Shown here in pieces: positions 14,874-22,130 of a stretch of 38,640 nt of DNA. This stretch comes from an uncultured Acetatifactor sp. (GTDB lineage: Bacteria > Bacillota > Clostridia > Lachnospirales > Lachnospiraceae): the NCBI GenBank assembly GCA_910580225.1, contig CAJTXE010000039.1, positions 1 through 38,640 of the forward strand, given 5' to 3'. The translations under genes were made by a program, and so were the position numbers. Below the pieces are notes generated by a model. It did not search any database. It was given only the letters and a program-made list of their open reading frames with translations, and was not told where the DNA came from. Position 1 is the first letter of the stretch. The number at the start of each line of letters is the position of its first letter.

Positions 14874-16777
14874 CAGGAACAGAGACGACGGGAACTGACA
14901 GGAAATTGAAACAAAGCGGAGTGTTAAAATCAGCCGAGACCGGTATATCAGCAGTACCGGCTGGGGCGGAAGGGTATGTGGAAAAAGAAGAAATGGCGGA
15001 TTTGGCAGAACCAATTAAAATGGATGGAGGCGGATATGTGGGAGATGAGCGATATCCGTTTGAAGAGGTGTTGAAGGCGGAAAGATCAGAAGACAGGAAG
15101 CAGGATAGGAGGACAGAGGACGCGGGAGAGCAGGGGGCTGTTGAGGAAGAAACGGCTCCGGACAGTCTTTCGGTGATAGAACCTCTGTTGGACCAGCGCA
15201 TTGTGCGGGCAGTCAGGGAGATGGGATTTGAGAAACTGACGCCCATCCAGGTGCAGGCTATCCCTTATTTACTGGAAGGAGAGGATATCATCGGACAGGC
15301 TCAGACCGGTACCGGCAAGACAGCAGCATTTGCCATTCCGGCTCTGCAGAAGCTGGATCCGGAGCTGCGGAGTCTGCAGACGATTATTCTCTGTCCCACC
15401 CGGGAACTGGCCATGCAGGCAGCGGAAGAAATTCGGAACATTGCAAAATATATGCACAGCATCAAGGTGCTTCCAGTTTACGGAGGACAGGAGATCCGCA
15501 AGCAGATAAACGGGCTGCGGGGGACCCAGATCATTGTGGGCACACCCGGGCGCGTCATGGACCATATGCGCCGTCATACCATCAAACTGGATCATGTGAA
15601 CATGGTGGTACTGGATGAGGCGGACGAGATGCTGGACATGGGATTTCGGGAAGATATGGAGCTGATTCTGGGAGAAATTCCCAATGAACATCAGACGGCA
15701 TTATTCTCTGCCACCATGCCCAAGCCGATTCTGGATATCGCAGACCAGTTTCAGAAAAATGCCAGACTGGTAAGGGTAGCGGCCAAGGAGCTGACGATTC
15801 CGCTGATTGCCCAGAGATATTATAAAGTGAAGAGCCAGGACAAGGATGCGGCCTGTATCCGGCTGTTAGAGTATTACCAGCCCAGACTGGGTCTGATTTT
15901 CTGCAATACGAAGATCAAAGTGGACGAATTGGCAGAGGTGCTGAAGAAGGCAGGTTTTCAGGCTGAGGGACTTCACGGAGACATGTCCCAGCATCTCCGA
16001 GATGTGGCCATGGGTCGTTTCCGGAACGGCAGTGCAAATATCCTGATTGCAACGGATGTGGCAGCCAGGGGAATTGATGTTGATGATGTAGAGATAGTTA
16101 TTAATTATGACCTGCCGCAGGACAATGAATATTATGTGCATCGTATCGGAAGGACCGGCCGTGCCGGCAAAACGGGACGTTCCTTCACGTTTGTCAGCGG
16201 CAGAGAGATCTTTCGGATCCGACAGTTGGAACGGTTCTGCAGGACGACGATTGAAGAAAAAAAGCTGCCTGGGGCGTCCAAGGTGCTGAAAGCCAAGGCT
16301 GACAAATATCTGAACCAGGCCTGGGAACTTCATGAACATGAAGACATGGAGCTGATGAGAAAATTTCTGCAGCGGAAGTTGGAGGCGGAGGAGTGTGACA
16401 TTCTGGACCTGGCGGCAGCCATGCTGAAGATGGAAATCGGAGACAGAGGACCTGAGATTGCAGTTGACGACTATGAGAGTAAAAACAAACGTTTTGATGA
16501 CAGACGCGGGCGGGGAGAACGGGACGGCCGCCGGAGACGTGGTCATGAGGAAAGCGGAGACAGCCGCCGGAGGCGTGGTCATGAGGAAAACGGGGACAGT
16601 CGTCGGAGACGCAGCCATGAGGAAAGCGGAGACAGCCGTCAGAGGCGTGGTCATGAGGAAAGCGGAGACAACCGCCGGAGACGTGATCATGCGGAAAGCG
16701 GAGACAGCCGCCGGAGACGTCACCGTGAGGAAACCCATTCTTTGCCCTTTTCCTTTTCGAAGAAGAAAAAGAAGTAA
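14870..16777 (+). CDS. DEAD-box ATP-dependent RNA helicase with repetitive basic tail
   Basis: A 635-residue protein of the CshA/DeaD type, unwinding RNA in ribosome assembly, cold adaptation and mRNA decay. Residues 1-100 are a low-complexity hydrophilic leader. The helicase core follows: Q motif near 119, AQTGTGKT (from 143), PTRELA, TPGRVMDHM, DEAD (249-252), SATMP, FCNTK, LHGDMSQ, ATDVAARGIDV and HRIGRTGRAG (about 424). Residues 554-622 are almost six copies of a 12-residue unit resembling RRRRGHEESGDS, and the end is KKKKK, an RNA-binding type tail. The start at 14870 is chosen because it overlaps the upstream stop and has an AGAGGAAAG site; the frame is open further upstream. Confidence 0.95.
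   Translation: MTGTETTGTDRKLKQSGVLKSAETGISAVPAGAEGYVEKEEMADLAEPIKMDGGGYVGDERYPFEEVLKAERSEDRKQDRRTEDAGEQGAVEEETAPDSLSVIEPLLDQRIVRAVREMGFEKLTPIQVQAIPYLLEGEDIIGQAQTGTGKTAAFAIPALQKLDPELRSLQTIILCPTRELAMQAAEEIRNIAKYMHSIKVLPVYGGQEIRKQINGLRGTQIIVGTPGRVMDHMRRHTIKLDHVNMVVLDEADEMLDMGFREDMELILGEIPNEHQTALFSATMPKPILDIADQFQKNARLVRVAAKELTIPLIAQRYYKVKSQDKDAACIRLLEYYQPRLGLIFCNTKIKVDELAEVLKKAGFQAEGLHGDMSQHLRDVAMGRFRNGSANILIATDVAARGIDVDDVEIVINYDLPQDNEYYVHRIGRTGRAGKTGRSFTFVSGREIFRIRQLERFCRTTIEEKKLPGASKVLKAKADKYLNQAWELHEHEDMELMRKFLQRKLEAEECDILDLAAAMLKMEIGDRGPEIAVDDYESKNKRFDDRRGRGERDGRRRRGHEESGDSRRRRGHEENGDSRRRRSHEESGDSRQRRGHEESGDNRRRRDHAESGDSRRRRHREETHSLPFSFSKKKKK
16529..16735 (+). repeat. 36-bp in-frame tandem repeat in the helicase tail
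   Basis: Units begin at 16529, 16565, 16601, 16637, 16673 and 16709 (last one partial). Each encodes a 12-residue unit of four basic residues followed by Gly/Ser-His-Glu-Glu-Ser-Gly-Asp-Ser, with scattered substitutions. The period equals that of the unrelated repeat in the GNAT gene at 4810-4953. Confidence 0.93.
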
Positions 16778-16815
16778 GGCCGTGCTGTGACGCGAATGGC
16801 AGGAGGTGACGGGAT

Positions 16816-17358
16816 ATGAGAATCGGTATGGGGTATGACGTTCATAGACTAACAGAAAACCGTGATTTGATTCTGGGTGGAGTACACATTCCTTATGAAA
16901 AAGGTCTTTTGGGACATTCAGATGCAGATGTTTTGCTTCATGCGGTAATGGATGCTTTGCTTGGAGCCGCCGCACTGGGGGATATCGGAAAGCATTTTCC
17001 GGATAATGACCCGGTCTATCAGGATATTTCCTCCATGAAGCTGCTGGAAAAGGTAAAATGCCTTTTGAGAGAACGGGGATTTCTCATAGAAAATGTCGAT
17101 GCCACAATTATTGCCCAGGCACCCAGACTGGGCCCGTATATGGATGCTATGCGGGAAAACATTGCAGAGGTTCTGGAGATGGACACAGAACATATAAACG
17201 TGAAGGCAACCACTGAGGAGGGCCTTGGATTTACAGGCAGCGGAGAGGGAATTTCAGCCCAGGCCATCTGTCTGCTGGCGTCCCCCTTTGATCTGAATGC
17301 TGGGTCGGTGGAAGCAGGTTGCGGCAGCTGCGGAGGATGTCCCAAAAGGGGCAGATAA
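16816..17358 (+). CDS. ispF: 2-C-methyl-D-erythritol 2,4-cyclodiphosphate synthase with Cys-rich tail
   Basis: A 180-residue enzyme of the non-mevalonate isoprenoid pathway, forming the cyclic diphosphate from CDP-methylerythritol 2-phosphate and releasing CMP. The zinc ligands Asp8, His10 (GYDVHRL) and His42 (ADVLLHA) are present, as are DIGKHFPD and the CMP-site KATTEEGLGFTGSGEG. The core ends around residue 158; about 20 additional residues follow and finish with CGSCGGCPKRGR, an unusual cysteine cluster. A strong AGGAGGTGA ribosome site precedes the ATG, 38 bases after the helicase. ispF next to cysE-cysS is a conserved Firmicutes arrangement. Confidence 0.95.
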   Translation: MRIGMGYDVHRLTENRDLILGGVHIPYEKGLLGHSDADVLLHAVMDALLGAAALGDIGKHFPDNDPVYQDISSMKLLEKVKCLLRERGFLIENVDATIIAQAPRLGPYMDAMRENIAEVLEMDTEHINVKATTEEGLGFTGSGEGISAQAICLLASPFDLNAGSVEAGCGSCGGCPKRGR

Positions 17359-17430
17359 AGCCCGGAGGCGATGGAAAATGGTTCTTGGGCGGATTTCAGG
17401 AAAAGGATTTTGAGAAAAGCAAAAAATTTA

Positions 17431-17459
17431 TTGACAGAAACAGCATTTTTGCATATTCT
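17431..17459 (+). promoter_or_regulatory. Promoter of the T-box-cysE-cysS unit
   Basis: A consensus TTGACA (17431-17436) is followed after 17 bases by TATTCT (17454-17459). Transcription should begin near 17466, at the front of the T-box leader. Confidence 0.82.
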
Positions 17460-17465
17460 GTTATA

Positions 17466-17823
17466 TAGGAAAGTCAAAAGGCAAAATGCAGGGAACGGGG
17501 AGAGTACTTTTCGATAACGGAGATGCAGTCCACAGATTTCCGTTTGTGTCCGTGTGTCAGAGAGGGGTTGCGGAGGCGCTGAAAGCAATCCTCACCGGCG
17601 GAAAAGGAAGTGCACCCGGGAGCAGATTTACTGAAAACGAGATTGCCGGAAGCGTCAGGACGATCCGGATATGGGATTAGAGTCAGGACAGCATATGGCC
17701 AGGGATTGGTAGGTAAATTCGCAGGCGTGCGTTAGACGCATTGAGGGAAGGGCATTTAATGCCTTTAATTAGAGTGGAACCGCGGATGAATTCGTCTCTA
17801 GGGATGAATTTACCGCGGTTTTT
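17466..17823 (+). ncRNA. Cysteine-specific T-box riboswitch
   Basis: The leader carries the diagnostic T-box motif AGAGTGGAACCGCG at 17771-17784 and the Stem I element GAGAGTA at about 17500-17506. The Stem I base can form from CGGG (5' side) and CCCG (17615-17618), which places TGC (17611-17613) followed by A in the specifier position, reading a cysteine codon. The TGGA at 17775-17778 pairs with an NCCA end whose discriminator base is U, as in tRNA-Cys, an independent match. A short hairpin (TGCGT/ACGCA near 17728-17740) and another around 17748-17765 occupy the Stem II/III region. Uncharged tRNA-Cys is expected to stabilise the antiterminator and switch on cysE and cysS. No gene lies in this stretch. 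Confidence 0.92.
17778..17823 (+). terminator. T-box terminator hairpin
   Basis: AACCGCGG (17778-17785) pairs with CCGCGGTT (17813-17820), followed by TTT; an inner pairing of GAATTC-like arms extends it. The 5' arm is part of the conserved T-box sequence, so forming this hairpin excludes the antiterminator. It ends 34 bases before cysE. Confidence 0.9.
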
Positions 17824-17857
17824 GCAGATTTGTCATTTGAAAAAAGGAAGTGTTCAT

Positions 17858-18514
17858 ATGGGAATCATCAGCAACATTACAGAAGAGATTCGGATCATCA
17901 GAGAGAGGGATCCGGCGATTCATTCTGCCATGGAGGTATTCCTCTATCCCAGTTTTAAGGTGATGATACATTATCGTTTTGCCCATAGGCTCTATGAGAA
18001 AGGCCACTATTTCTGGGCAAGGTGGGTTTCCCAGAGAGGGGTGCGGAAAACGGGCATCGAGATTCACCCCGGTGCGAAAATCGGAAAGGGATTTTTCATT
18101 GATCATGGCAATGGGGTCATTATCGGAGAGACTACTGTAATTGGCGACAATGTGACACTTTATCAGGGAGTGACACTGGGGGGGACAGGCAAGGAACACG
18201 GAAAACGTCATCCCACCATCGGCAATAATGTGATGATCAGTGCCGGAGCAAAGGTTCTGGGTTCCTTTACCATCGGAGACAATTCCAAAATCGGTGCCGG
18301 TAGTGTGGTTCTAAGTGAGGTTCCCTCCGGCTCCACAGTGGTGGGTGTGCCGGGGCGGGTAGTGAAGCGGGGCAATATGGCGCTGCCTCAGGAGACTCTG
18401 AATCAGACGGATCTGCCGGATCCGATCAAAGAAGATATCCTGAATCTTCAGCGGGCGAATGCGGAGATGGCAAACCGTATTCTGGAGCTTGAAAATCAAA
18501 TCAGGAAAATGTAA
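17858..18514 (+). CDS. cysE: Serine O-acetyltransferase
   Basis: A 218-residue hexapeptide-repeat (left-handed beta-helix) acetyltransferase making O-acetylserine from serine and acetyl-CoA, the first step of cysteine synthesis. The N-terminal SATase helix bundle (residues 1-65) and the hexapeptide region are visible: GIEIHPGAKIGKGFFIDHGNG with the active-site Asp-His pair, GETTVIGDNVTLYQGVTLGG and VPGRVVKR. The C-terminus is a helical tail of about 45 residues. AAGGAAG at 17845-17850 fixes the ATG at 17858; the frame remains open upstream into the T-box terminator, which is not coding. It is the first gene under the Cys T-box and lies 30 bases before cysS. Confidence 0.96.
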   Translation: MGIISNITEEIRIIRERDPAIHSAMEVFLYPSFKVMIHYRFAHRLYEKGHYFWARWVSQRGVRKTGIEIHPGAKIGKGFFIDHGNGVIIGETTVIGDNVTLYQGVTLGGTGKEHGKRHPTIGNNVMISAGAKVLGSFTIGDNSKIGAGSVVLSEVPSGSTVVGVPGRVVKRGNMALPQETLNQTDLPDPIKEDILNLQRANAEMANRILELENQIRKM

Positions 18515-18544
18515 AGCCCAGTGCAGATGGGCGGAAAGGAAAAG

Positions 18545-19984
18545 ATGGAAAATAGACTACAAATATACAATACATTAATCAGAAGGGTGGAGTCTTTTAT
18601 TCCCAATGAGGAGGGAAAGGTATCCATGTACACCTGCGGACCCACGGTATACCATTTTGCGCATGTGGGGAATCTGCGCAGCTATATTATGGAGGACCTG
18701 CTGGAGAAAACCCTGCGCTATGCGGGTTATGAAGTGAAGCGGGTGATGAATATCACAGATGTGGGACATCTGTCTTCAGATGCAGATACAGGTGAGGATA
18801 AGATGCTCAAGGGTGCGAAGCGGGAGCATAAGACAGTGATGGAAATCGCAAAATTTTACACAGATGCTTTTTTTGATGACTGTGCAAAGCTGAATATCAA
18901 GATGCCGGATGTGGTGGAACCTGCCACCAACTGCATCCCGGAATTCATTCATATGGTGGAGGTGCTGCTGGAAAAGGGGTATGCCTATGAGGCCGGCGGC
19001 AATGTGTATTTTGATACATCCAAATTAGAGGACTACTATGTCTTTTCCTCTCAGAGTGAGAAGGAGCTTCTGGTAGGAGTTCGTGACGACGTGGAGGAAG
19101 ATGCCAACAAGAGGAACAGGAACGATTTCGTGTTATGGTTTACCAGATCAAAGTTTGAAGACCAGGCATTGAAATGGGAGAGTCCCTGGGGGATCGGCTA
19201 TCCTGGCTGGCATATTGAGTGTTCCTGCATTTCGATGAAGCACCTGGGCGAGTATATGGATATCCATTGCGGCGGTGTGGATAATATATTCCCGCACCAT
19301 ACCAATGAGATTGCTCAGAGCGAATCCTATCTGGGACATAAATGGTGTAATTACTGGGTCCATGTACACCATCTGACCGACAAGACCGGCAAGATGAGTA
19401 AGTCCAAGGGAGATTTTCTCACCCTGTCCCTATTGGAGTCCAAAGGTTATGATCCAAGAGTGTACCGCTTCTTCTGCCTCCAGTCTCATTACCGCAAGCC
19501 GCTGGAGTTTTCTTATGAGGCGCTGGATAACACTGTGGCCGCCTATGAGAAACTGGTGAAACGCGTGGGCAGTCTGAAAAAGGGTGGTGAAGTGGACAGG
19601 GAGAAATTCAATGCCTACAGACAGCGGTTTGAGGAGGCTCTCTGCGACGATCTGAATTCTTCCATGGCACTGACTGTGCTCTATGACATGCTGAAGGAAG
19701 ATATGGGGGATGCCACCAAGTATGCTCTTGCGGAGGATTTTGACAGAGTGCTGTCTCTGGATCTCACTGCGGCTTATGCCGAAAAAGAGGCAGATAAAGG
19801 GGTGGATGCAGAACTGGAAAGATATATTCTGGAAAAAATCGAAGAAAGGAAAGGGGCAAAAAAGGAGAAAAATTTCGCACGGGCTGACGAAATCCGGGCC
19901 GAACTGCTGGAGAAAGGAATTATCCTGGAGGATACCCGTGAGGGTGTAAAATGGAAGAGGAACATTCCATGGAAGAGGGGATAA
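18545..19984 (+). CDS. cysS: Cysteinyl-tRNA synthetase
   Basis: A 479-residue class I aminoacyl-tRNA synthetase charging tRNA-Cys. The zinc/cysteine site and HIGH-like signature read YTCGPTVYHFAHVGNLRSY, the zinc-ligand region GWHIECSCIS and the KMSKSKG loop are intact, and the C-terminal helical anticodon-binding domain is present. GGAAAGGA just before the ATG at 18545 and the family start (MENRLQIYNTL) favour it over in-frame codons upstream. Its end overlaps mrnC by 34 bases. Placement after cysE under a Cys T-box couples cysteine supply and charging. Confidence 0.98.
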   Translation: MENRLQIYNTLIRRVESFIPNEEGKVSMYTCGPTVYHFAHVGNLRSYIMEDLLEKTLRYAGYEVKRVMNITDVGHLSSDADTGEDKMLKGAKREHKTVMEIAKFYTDAFFDDCAKLNIKMPDVVEPATNCIPEFIHMVEVLLEKGYAYEAGGNVYFDTSKLEDYYVFSSQSEKELLVGVRDDVEEDANKRNRNDFVLWFTRSKFEDQALKWESPWGIGYPGWHIECSCISMKHLGEYMDIHCGGVDNIFPHHTNEIAQSESYLGHKWCNYWVHVHHLTDKTGKMSKSKGDFLTLSLLESKGYDPRVYRFFCLQSHYRKPLEFSYEALDNTVAAYEKLVKRVGSLKKGGEVDREKFNAYRQRFEEALCDDLNSSMALTVLYDMLKEDMGDATKYALAEDFDRVLSLDLTAAYAEKEADKGVDAELERYILEKIEERKGAKKEKNFARADEIRAELLEKGIILEDTREGVKWKRNIPWKRG

Positions 19985-20493
19985 AAGAAAAACAGGCCGG
20001 TTTCCGGGGTGTGCAGCTGGAAGAAGAGGGGAAGAAGCCGGGAAATACAGACGGAGATTTTGCACGAAGTATGTTGGAGATGATATCCGGTACATTCCCG
20101 GGAAAGCGACAGGATATCCGCTCCTATTCAGCCCTGACTCTGGCTTATATCGGAGATGTGGTCTACGATCTGATCATCCGCACGGCAGTGGTGGGAAAGG
20201 GAAATCGGCCGGTCAATGACCTCCATCGGCTCACGGTTAAATATGTCAGCGCTCCGGCACAGGCAAAGATGGTACAGGCATTGACAGACAGTTTCACCGA
20301 AGAGGAGAAGACGATTTTCCGAAGAGGAAAAAATTCAAAACCGCATACAACTGCCAAAAACGCCACTGCATCAGATTATCTGAGGGCTACGGGATTTGAA
20401 GCCGTGCTGGGTTACCTGTATCTGACAGACAATATGCAGCGGGCGCTGGAACTGGTGAAGAAGGGGATTGTGCTGGCGGGGATGGAGCTGTAA
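19951..20493 (+). CDS. mrnC: Mini-ribonuclease III
   Basis: A 180-residue RNase III-like enzyme lacking a dsRNA-binding domain; in Bacillus it matures 23S rRNA. The catalytic-helix motif ALTLAYIGDVVYDLIIRT (Asp69) and the RRGKNSKPHT and ATGFEAVLGYLYL motifs are present. About 45 N-terminal residues, Glu/Lys-rich, precede the conserved domain, in contrast to the roughly 143-residue Bacillus protein; part of this extension comes from the overlap with cysS, and the in-frame ATG at 19969 is an alternative start. The cysS-mrnC-rlmB order matches other Firmicutes. Confidence 0.93.
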   Translation: MEEEHSMEEGIKEKQAGFRGVQLEEEGKKPGNTDGDFARSMLEMISGTFPGKRQDIRSYSALTLAYIGDVVYDLIIRTAVVGKGNRPVNDLHRLTVKYVSAPAQAKMVQALTDSFTEEEKTIFRRGKNSKPHTTAKNATASDYLRATGFEAVLGYLYLTDNMQRALELVKKGIVLAGMEL

Positions 20494-20601
20494 CCCCGAG
20501 CATGCTGTGGGCATCAATGCACTGCTGTCACTGCGGGGGGACGAACCGACGGCAGTCAGGGAGACGGCATCGGCAATTACCCAATAGAGGAGAAAAATGA
20601 A

Positions 20602-21342
20602 ATGGCATATAAAGAATTTACCATAGAAGGAAGAAATGCGGTAACGGAAGCTTTCCGTGCCGGAAAGACAATCGATAAACTATATATTCTGGACGGCTGC
20701 CAGGACGGTCCTGTTCTGACCATCAGGAAAGAAGCAGATAAGCAGGACACTATTGTGAAATATGTGGCAAAGGAACGTCTGGATCAATTGTCTGAGACGG
20801 GAAAACATCAGGGAGTTATCGCTGTGGCAGCCGCCTATGAGTATGCTTCCGTGGAGGATATTCTCAGGAGAGCCAGAGAAAAACAGGAACCGCCCTTTCT
20901 TATTTTGCTTGACAATATTGAGGATCCTCATAATCTGGGAGCCATCATCCGAACCGCTAATCTGGCGGGAGCACATGGAGTCATTATACCGAAAAACCGT
21001 GCCGTGGGTCTCACTGCGGTTGTGGCGAGAACTTCTGCAGGGGCATTGAACTACACGCCCGTGGCAAAGGTGACCAACCTGGCCAGGACCATTGAAGGGC
21101 TGAAGAAGGAAGGCCTTTGGTTCGTCTGCGCAGATATGGAAGGGACTTCCATGTATCGGCTCGATCTGAAAGGACCCATCGGGCTGGTGATCGGCAGTGA
21201 GGGAGAAGGCGTGGGCAGGCTGGTGAAGGAAAAGTGTGATCTGTCCGCAGCCATTCCCATGAAAGGAAATATTGATTCCCTGAACGCTTCTGTGGCAGCA
21301 GGGATATTGGCATATGAAATCGTAAGACAGCGCCTGGGATGA
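20602..21342 (+). CDS. rlmB: 23S rRNA (guanosine-2'-O-)-methyltransferase RlmB / TrmH family
   Basis: A 246-residue SPOUT methyltransferase that by synteny and family modifies 23S rRNA (G2251 in E. coli numbering). The N-terminal substrate-binding domain starts with IEGRNAVTEAFRAG; the knotted SPOUT core shows LDNIEDPHNLGAIIRTANLAGAHGVI, VIGSEGEGVGRLV and SLNASVAAGILAYE. GAGGAG upstream supports the ATG at 20602. The 108-base gap after mrnC shows no gene. A yacP gene, usually between rlmB and sigH in Bacillus, is missing. Confidence 0.93.
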   Translation: MAYKEFTIEGRNAVTEAFRAGKTIDKLYILDGCQDGPVLTIRKEADKQDTIVKYVAKERLDQLSETGKHQGVIAVAAAYEYASVEDILRRAREKQEPPFLILLDNIEDPHNLGAIIRTANLAGAHGVIIPKNRAVGLTAVVARTSAGALNYTPVAKVTNLARTIEGLKKEGLWFVCADMEGTSMYRLDLKGPIGLVIGSEGEGVGRLVKEKCDLSAAIPMKGNIDSLNASVAAGILAYEIVRQRLG

Positions 21343-21379
21343 CCGGCATAATGCAGCAGAGCAGAAATGAGACAGACAT

Positions 21380-21997
21380 ATGGCAGACAGATATTCGAAT
21401 TACAGACAATTTAATGACGATGAACTGATTGACCGCCTGCGCAGGGGGGAGGCTGCCATTATGGACTTTATCTGTGACAAATACAAAAACCTGGTGCGCA
21501 GCAAGGCGAAATCCATGTTCATTCTGGGGGCGGACAATGAGGATCTCATCCAGGAGGGGATGATCGGTCTGTTCAAGGCCGTACGGGATTACGACATGGG
21601 AAGGGATGCCAGCTTCAGCACCTTCGCGGAGCTGTGTATAAACCGCCAGATGTACACGGCGGTGCAGGCCTCCCGAAGGCAGAAACATTTTCCGCTGAAT
21701 ACTTATGTGCCGCTATATGGCGAAGGTTCCGGTGATGACAGGGACAGCATGAGCCTGGCGGAGCTTTTGGCAGACCGGAGTGAACTGAATCCGGAGGAAA
21801 TGTTTCTGGATAAAGAAAGGGTGGCTTATTTGGAGAAAACGATAGAAGAAGAGCTGAGCGATTTTGAGAAGCAGGTACTGGATCTGTATATTACCGGGAT
21901 GAGCTACAGCCAGATTGCAAGAGTGCTGGGACGGGACGAAAAATCTACCGACAATGCCCTTCAGAGATTAAAAGCCAAAATAAAGAAAATGCTGTAA
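21380..21997 (+). CDS. sigH: RNA polymerase sigma-H factor
   Basis: A 205-residue sigma-70-family factor of the SigH (Spo0H) type, directing early-sporulation and transition-state genes. Region 2 shows DLIQEGMIGLFKAVRDYDMGRDASFSTFAELCINRQMYTAVQ with the -10-recognition helix, and region 4 shows ELSDFEKQVLDLYITGMSYSQIARVLGRDEKSTDNALQRLKAKI. It lies 37 bases after rlmB, in the same conserved order as in other endospore formers. The ribosome site is weak (GAGA). A terminator overlaps its stop codon. Confidence 0.95.
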   Translation: MADRYSNYRQFNDDELIDRLRRGEAAIMDFICDKYKNLVRSKAKSMFILGADNEDLIQEGMIGLFKAVRDYDMGRDASFSTFAELCINRQMYTAVQASRRQKHFPLNTYVPLYGEGSGDDRDSMSLAELLADRSELNPEEMFLDKERVAYLEKTIEEELSDFEKQVLDLYITGMSYSQIARVLGRDEKSTDNALQRLKAKIKKML

Positions 21998-22016
21998 GAA
22001 GGCATTTTCTTTTTTT
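21982..22016 (+). terminator. Terminator overlapping the sigH stop codon
   Basis: An 11-bp stem (21982-21992 with 22002-22012) has its 5' arm in the last sigH codons and its loop over the TAA stop, followed by a T-run to 22016. It closes the cysE-sigH transcription unit. Confidence 0.88.
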
Positions 22017-22050
22017 ATAATTTTTTTAGAAAAGGGAAAGAAAACGTATA

Positions 22051-22080
22051 TTGACACGGAAAGGAATTCAGGCATATAAT
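22051..22080 (+). promoter_or_regulatory. Promoter of the RND pump operon
   Basis: Perfect TTGACA (22051-22056) and perfect TATAAT (22075-22080) with an 18-base spacer. The strong boxes imply the need for repression, which the inverted repeat just downstream could provide. Confidence 0.87.
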
Positions 22081-22097
22081 CTACGAAGTAAAACTGA

Positions 22098-22113
22098 CCG
22101 ACCGCCCGGTCGG
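22098..22113 (+). promoter_or_regulatory. Likely TetR-family operator
   Basis: A perfect inverted repeat CCGACCG-CC-CGGTCGG lies 18 bases after the -10 box and 17 bases before the pump start codon, within the expected transcript start region. Its GC-rich palindrome is of the type bound by TetR-family dimers, and a TetR gene is the second gene of the operon, so autoregulation is inferred. Confidence 0.78.
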
Positions 22114-22130
22114 CGGCAGGAGGAACAGAC

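Noticed and set aside
16529..16735. CRISPR-like regular array of 36-bp units
   Set aside because: There are no unique spacers between units; the repeats are contiguous, in frame and encode the helicase tail.
17486..17680. Possible 64-codon gene upstream of cysE
   Set aside because: It lies entirely inside the T-box leader (Stem I and specifier), so the sequence is explained by RNA structure.
17741..17857. N-terminal extension of CysE by 39 codons
   Set aside because: These codons run through the T-box motif and terminator; the ribosome site and protein similarity start at 17858.
20494..20601. Hairpin CTGCTGTC/GACGGCAG between mrnC and rlmB
   Set aside because: Eight pairs without T-run, in a 108-base gap; too weak to call a terminator or a remnant of yacP.
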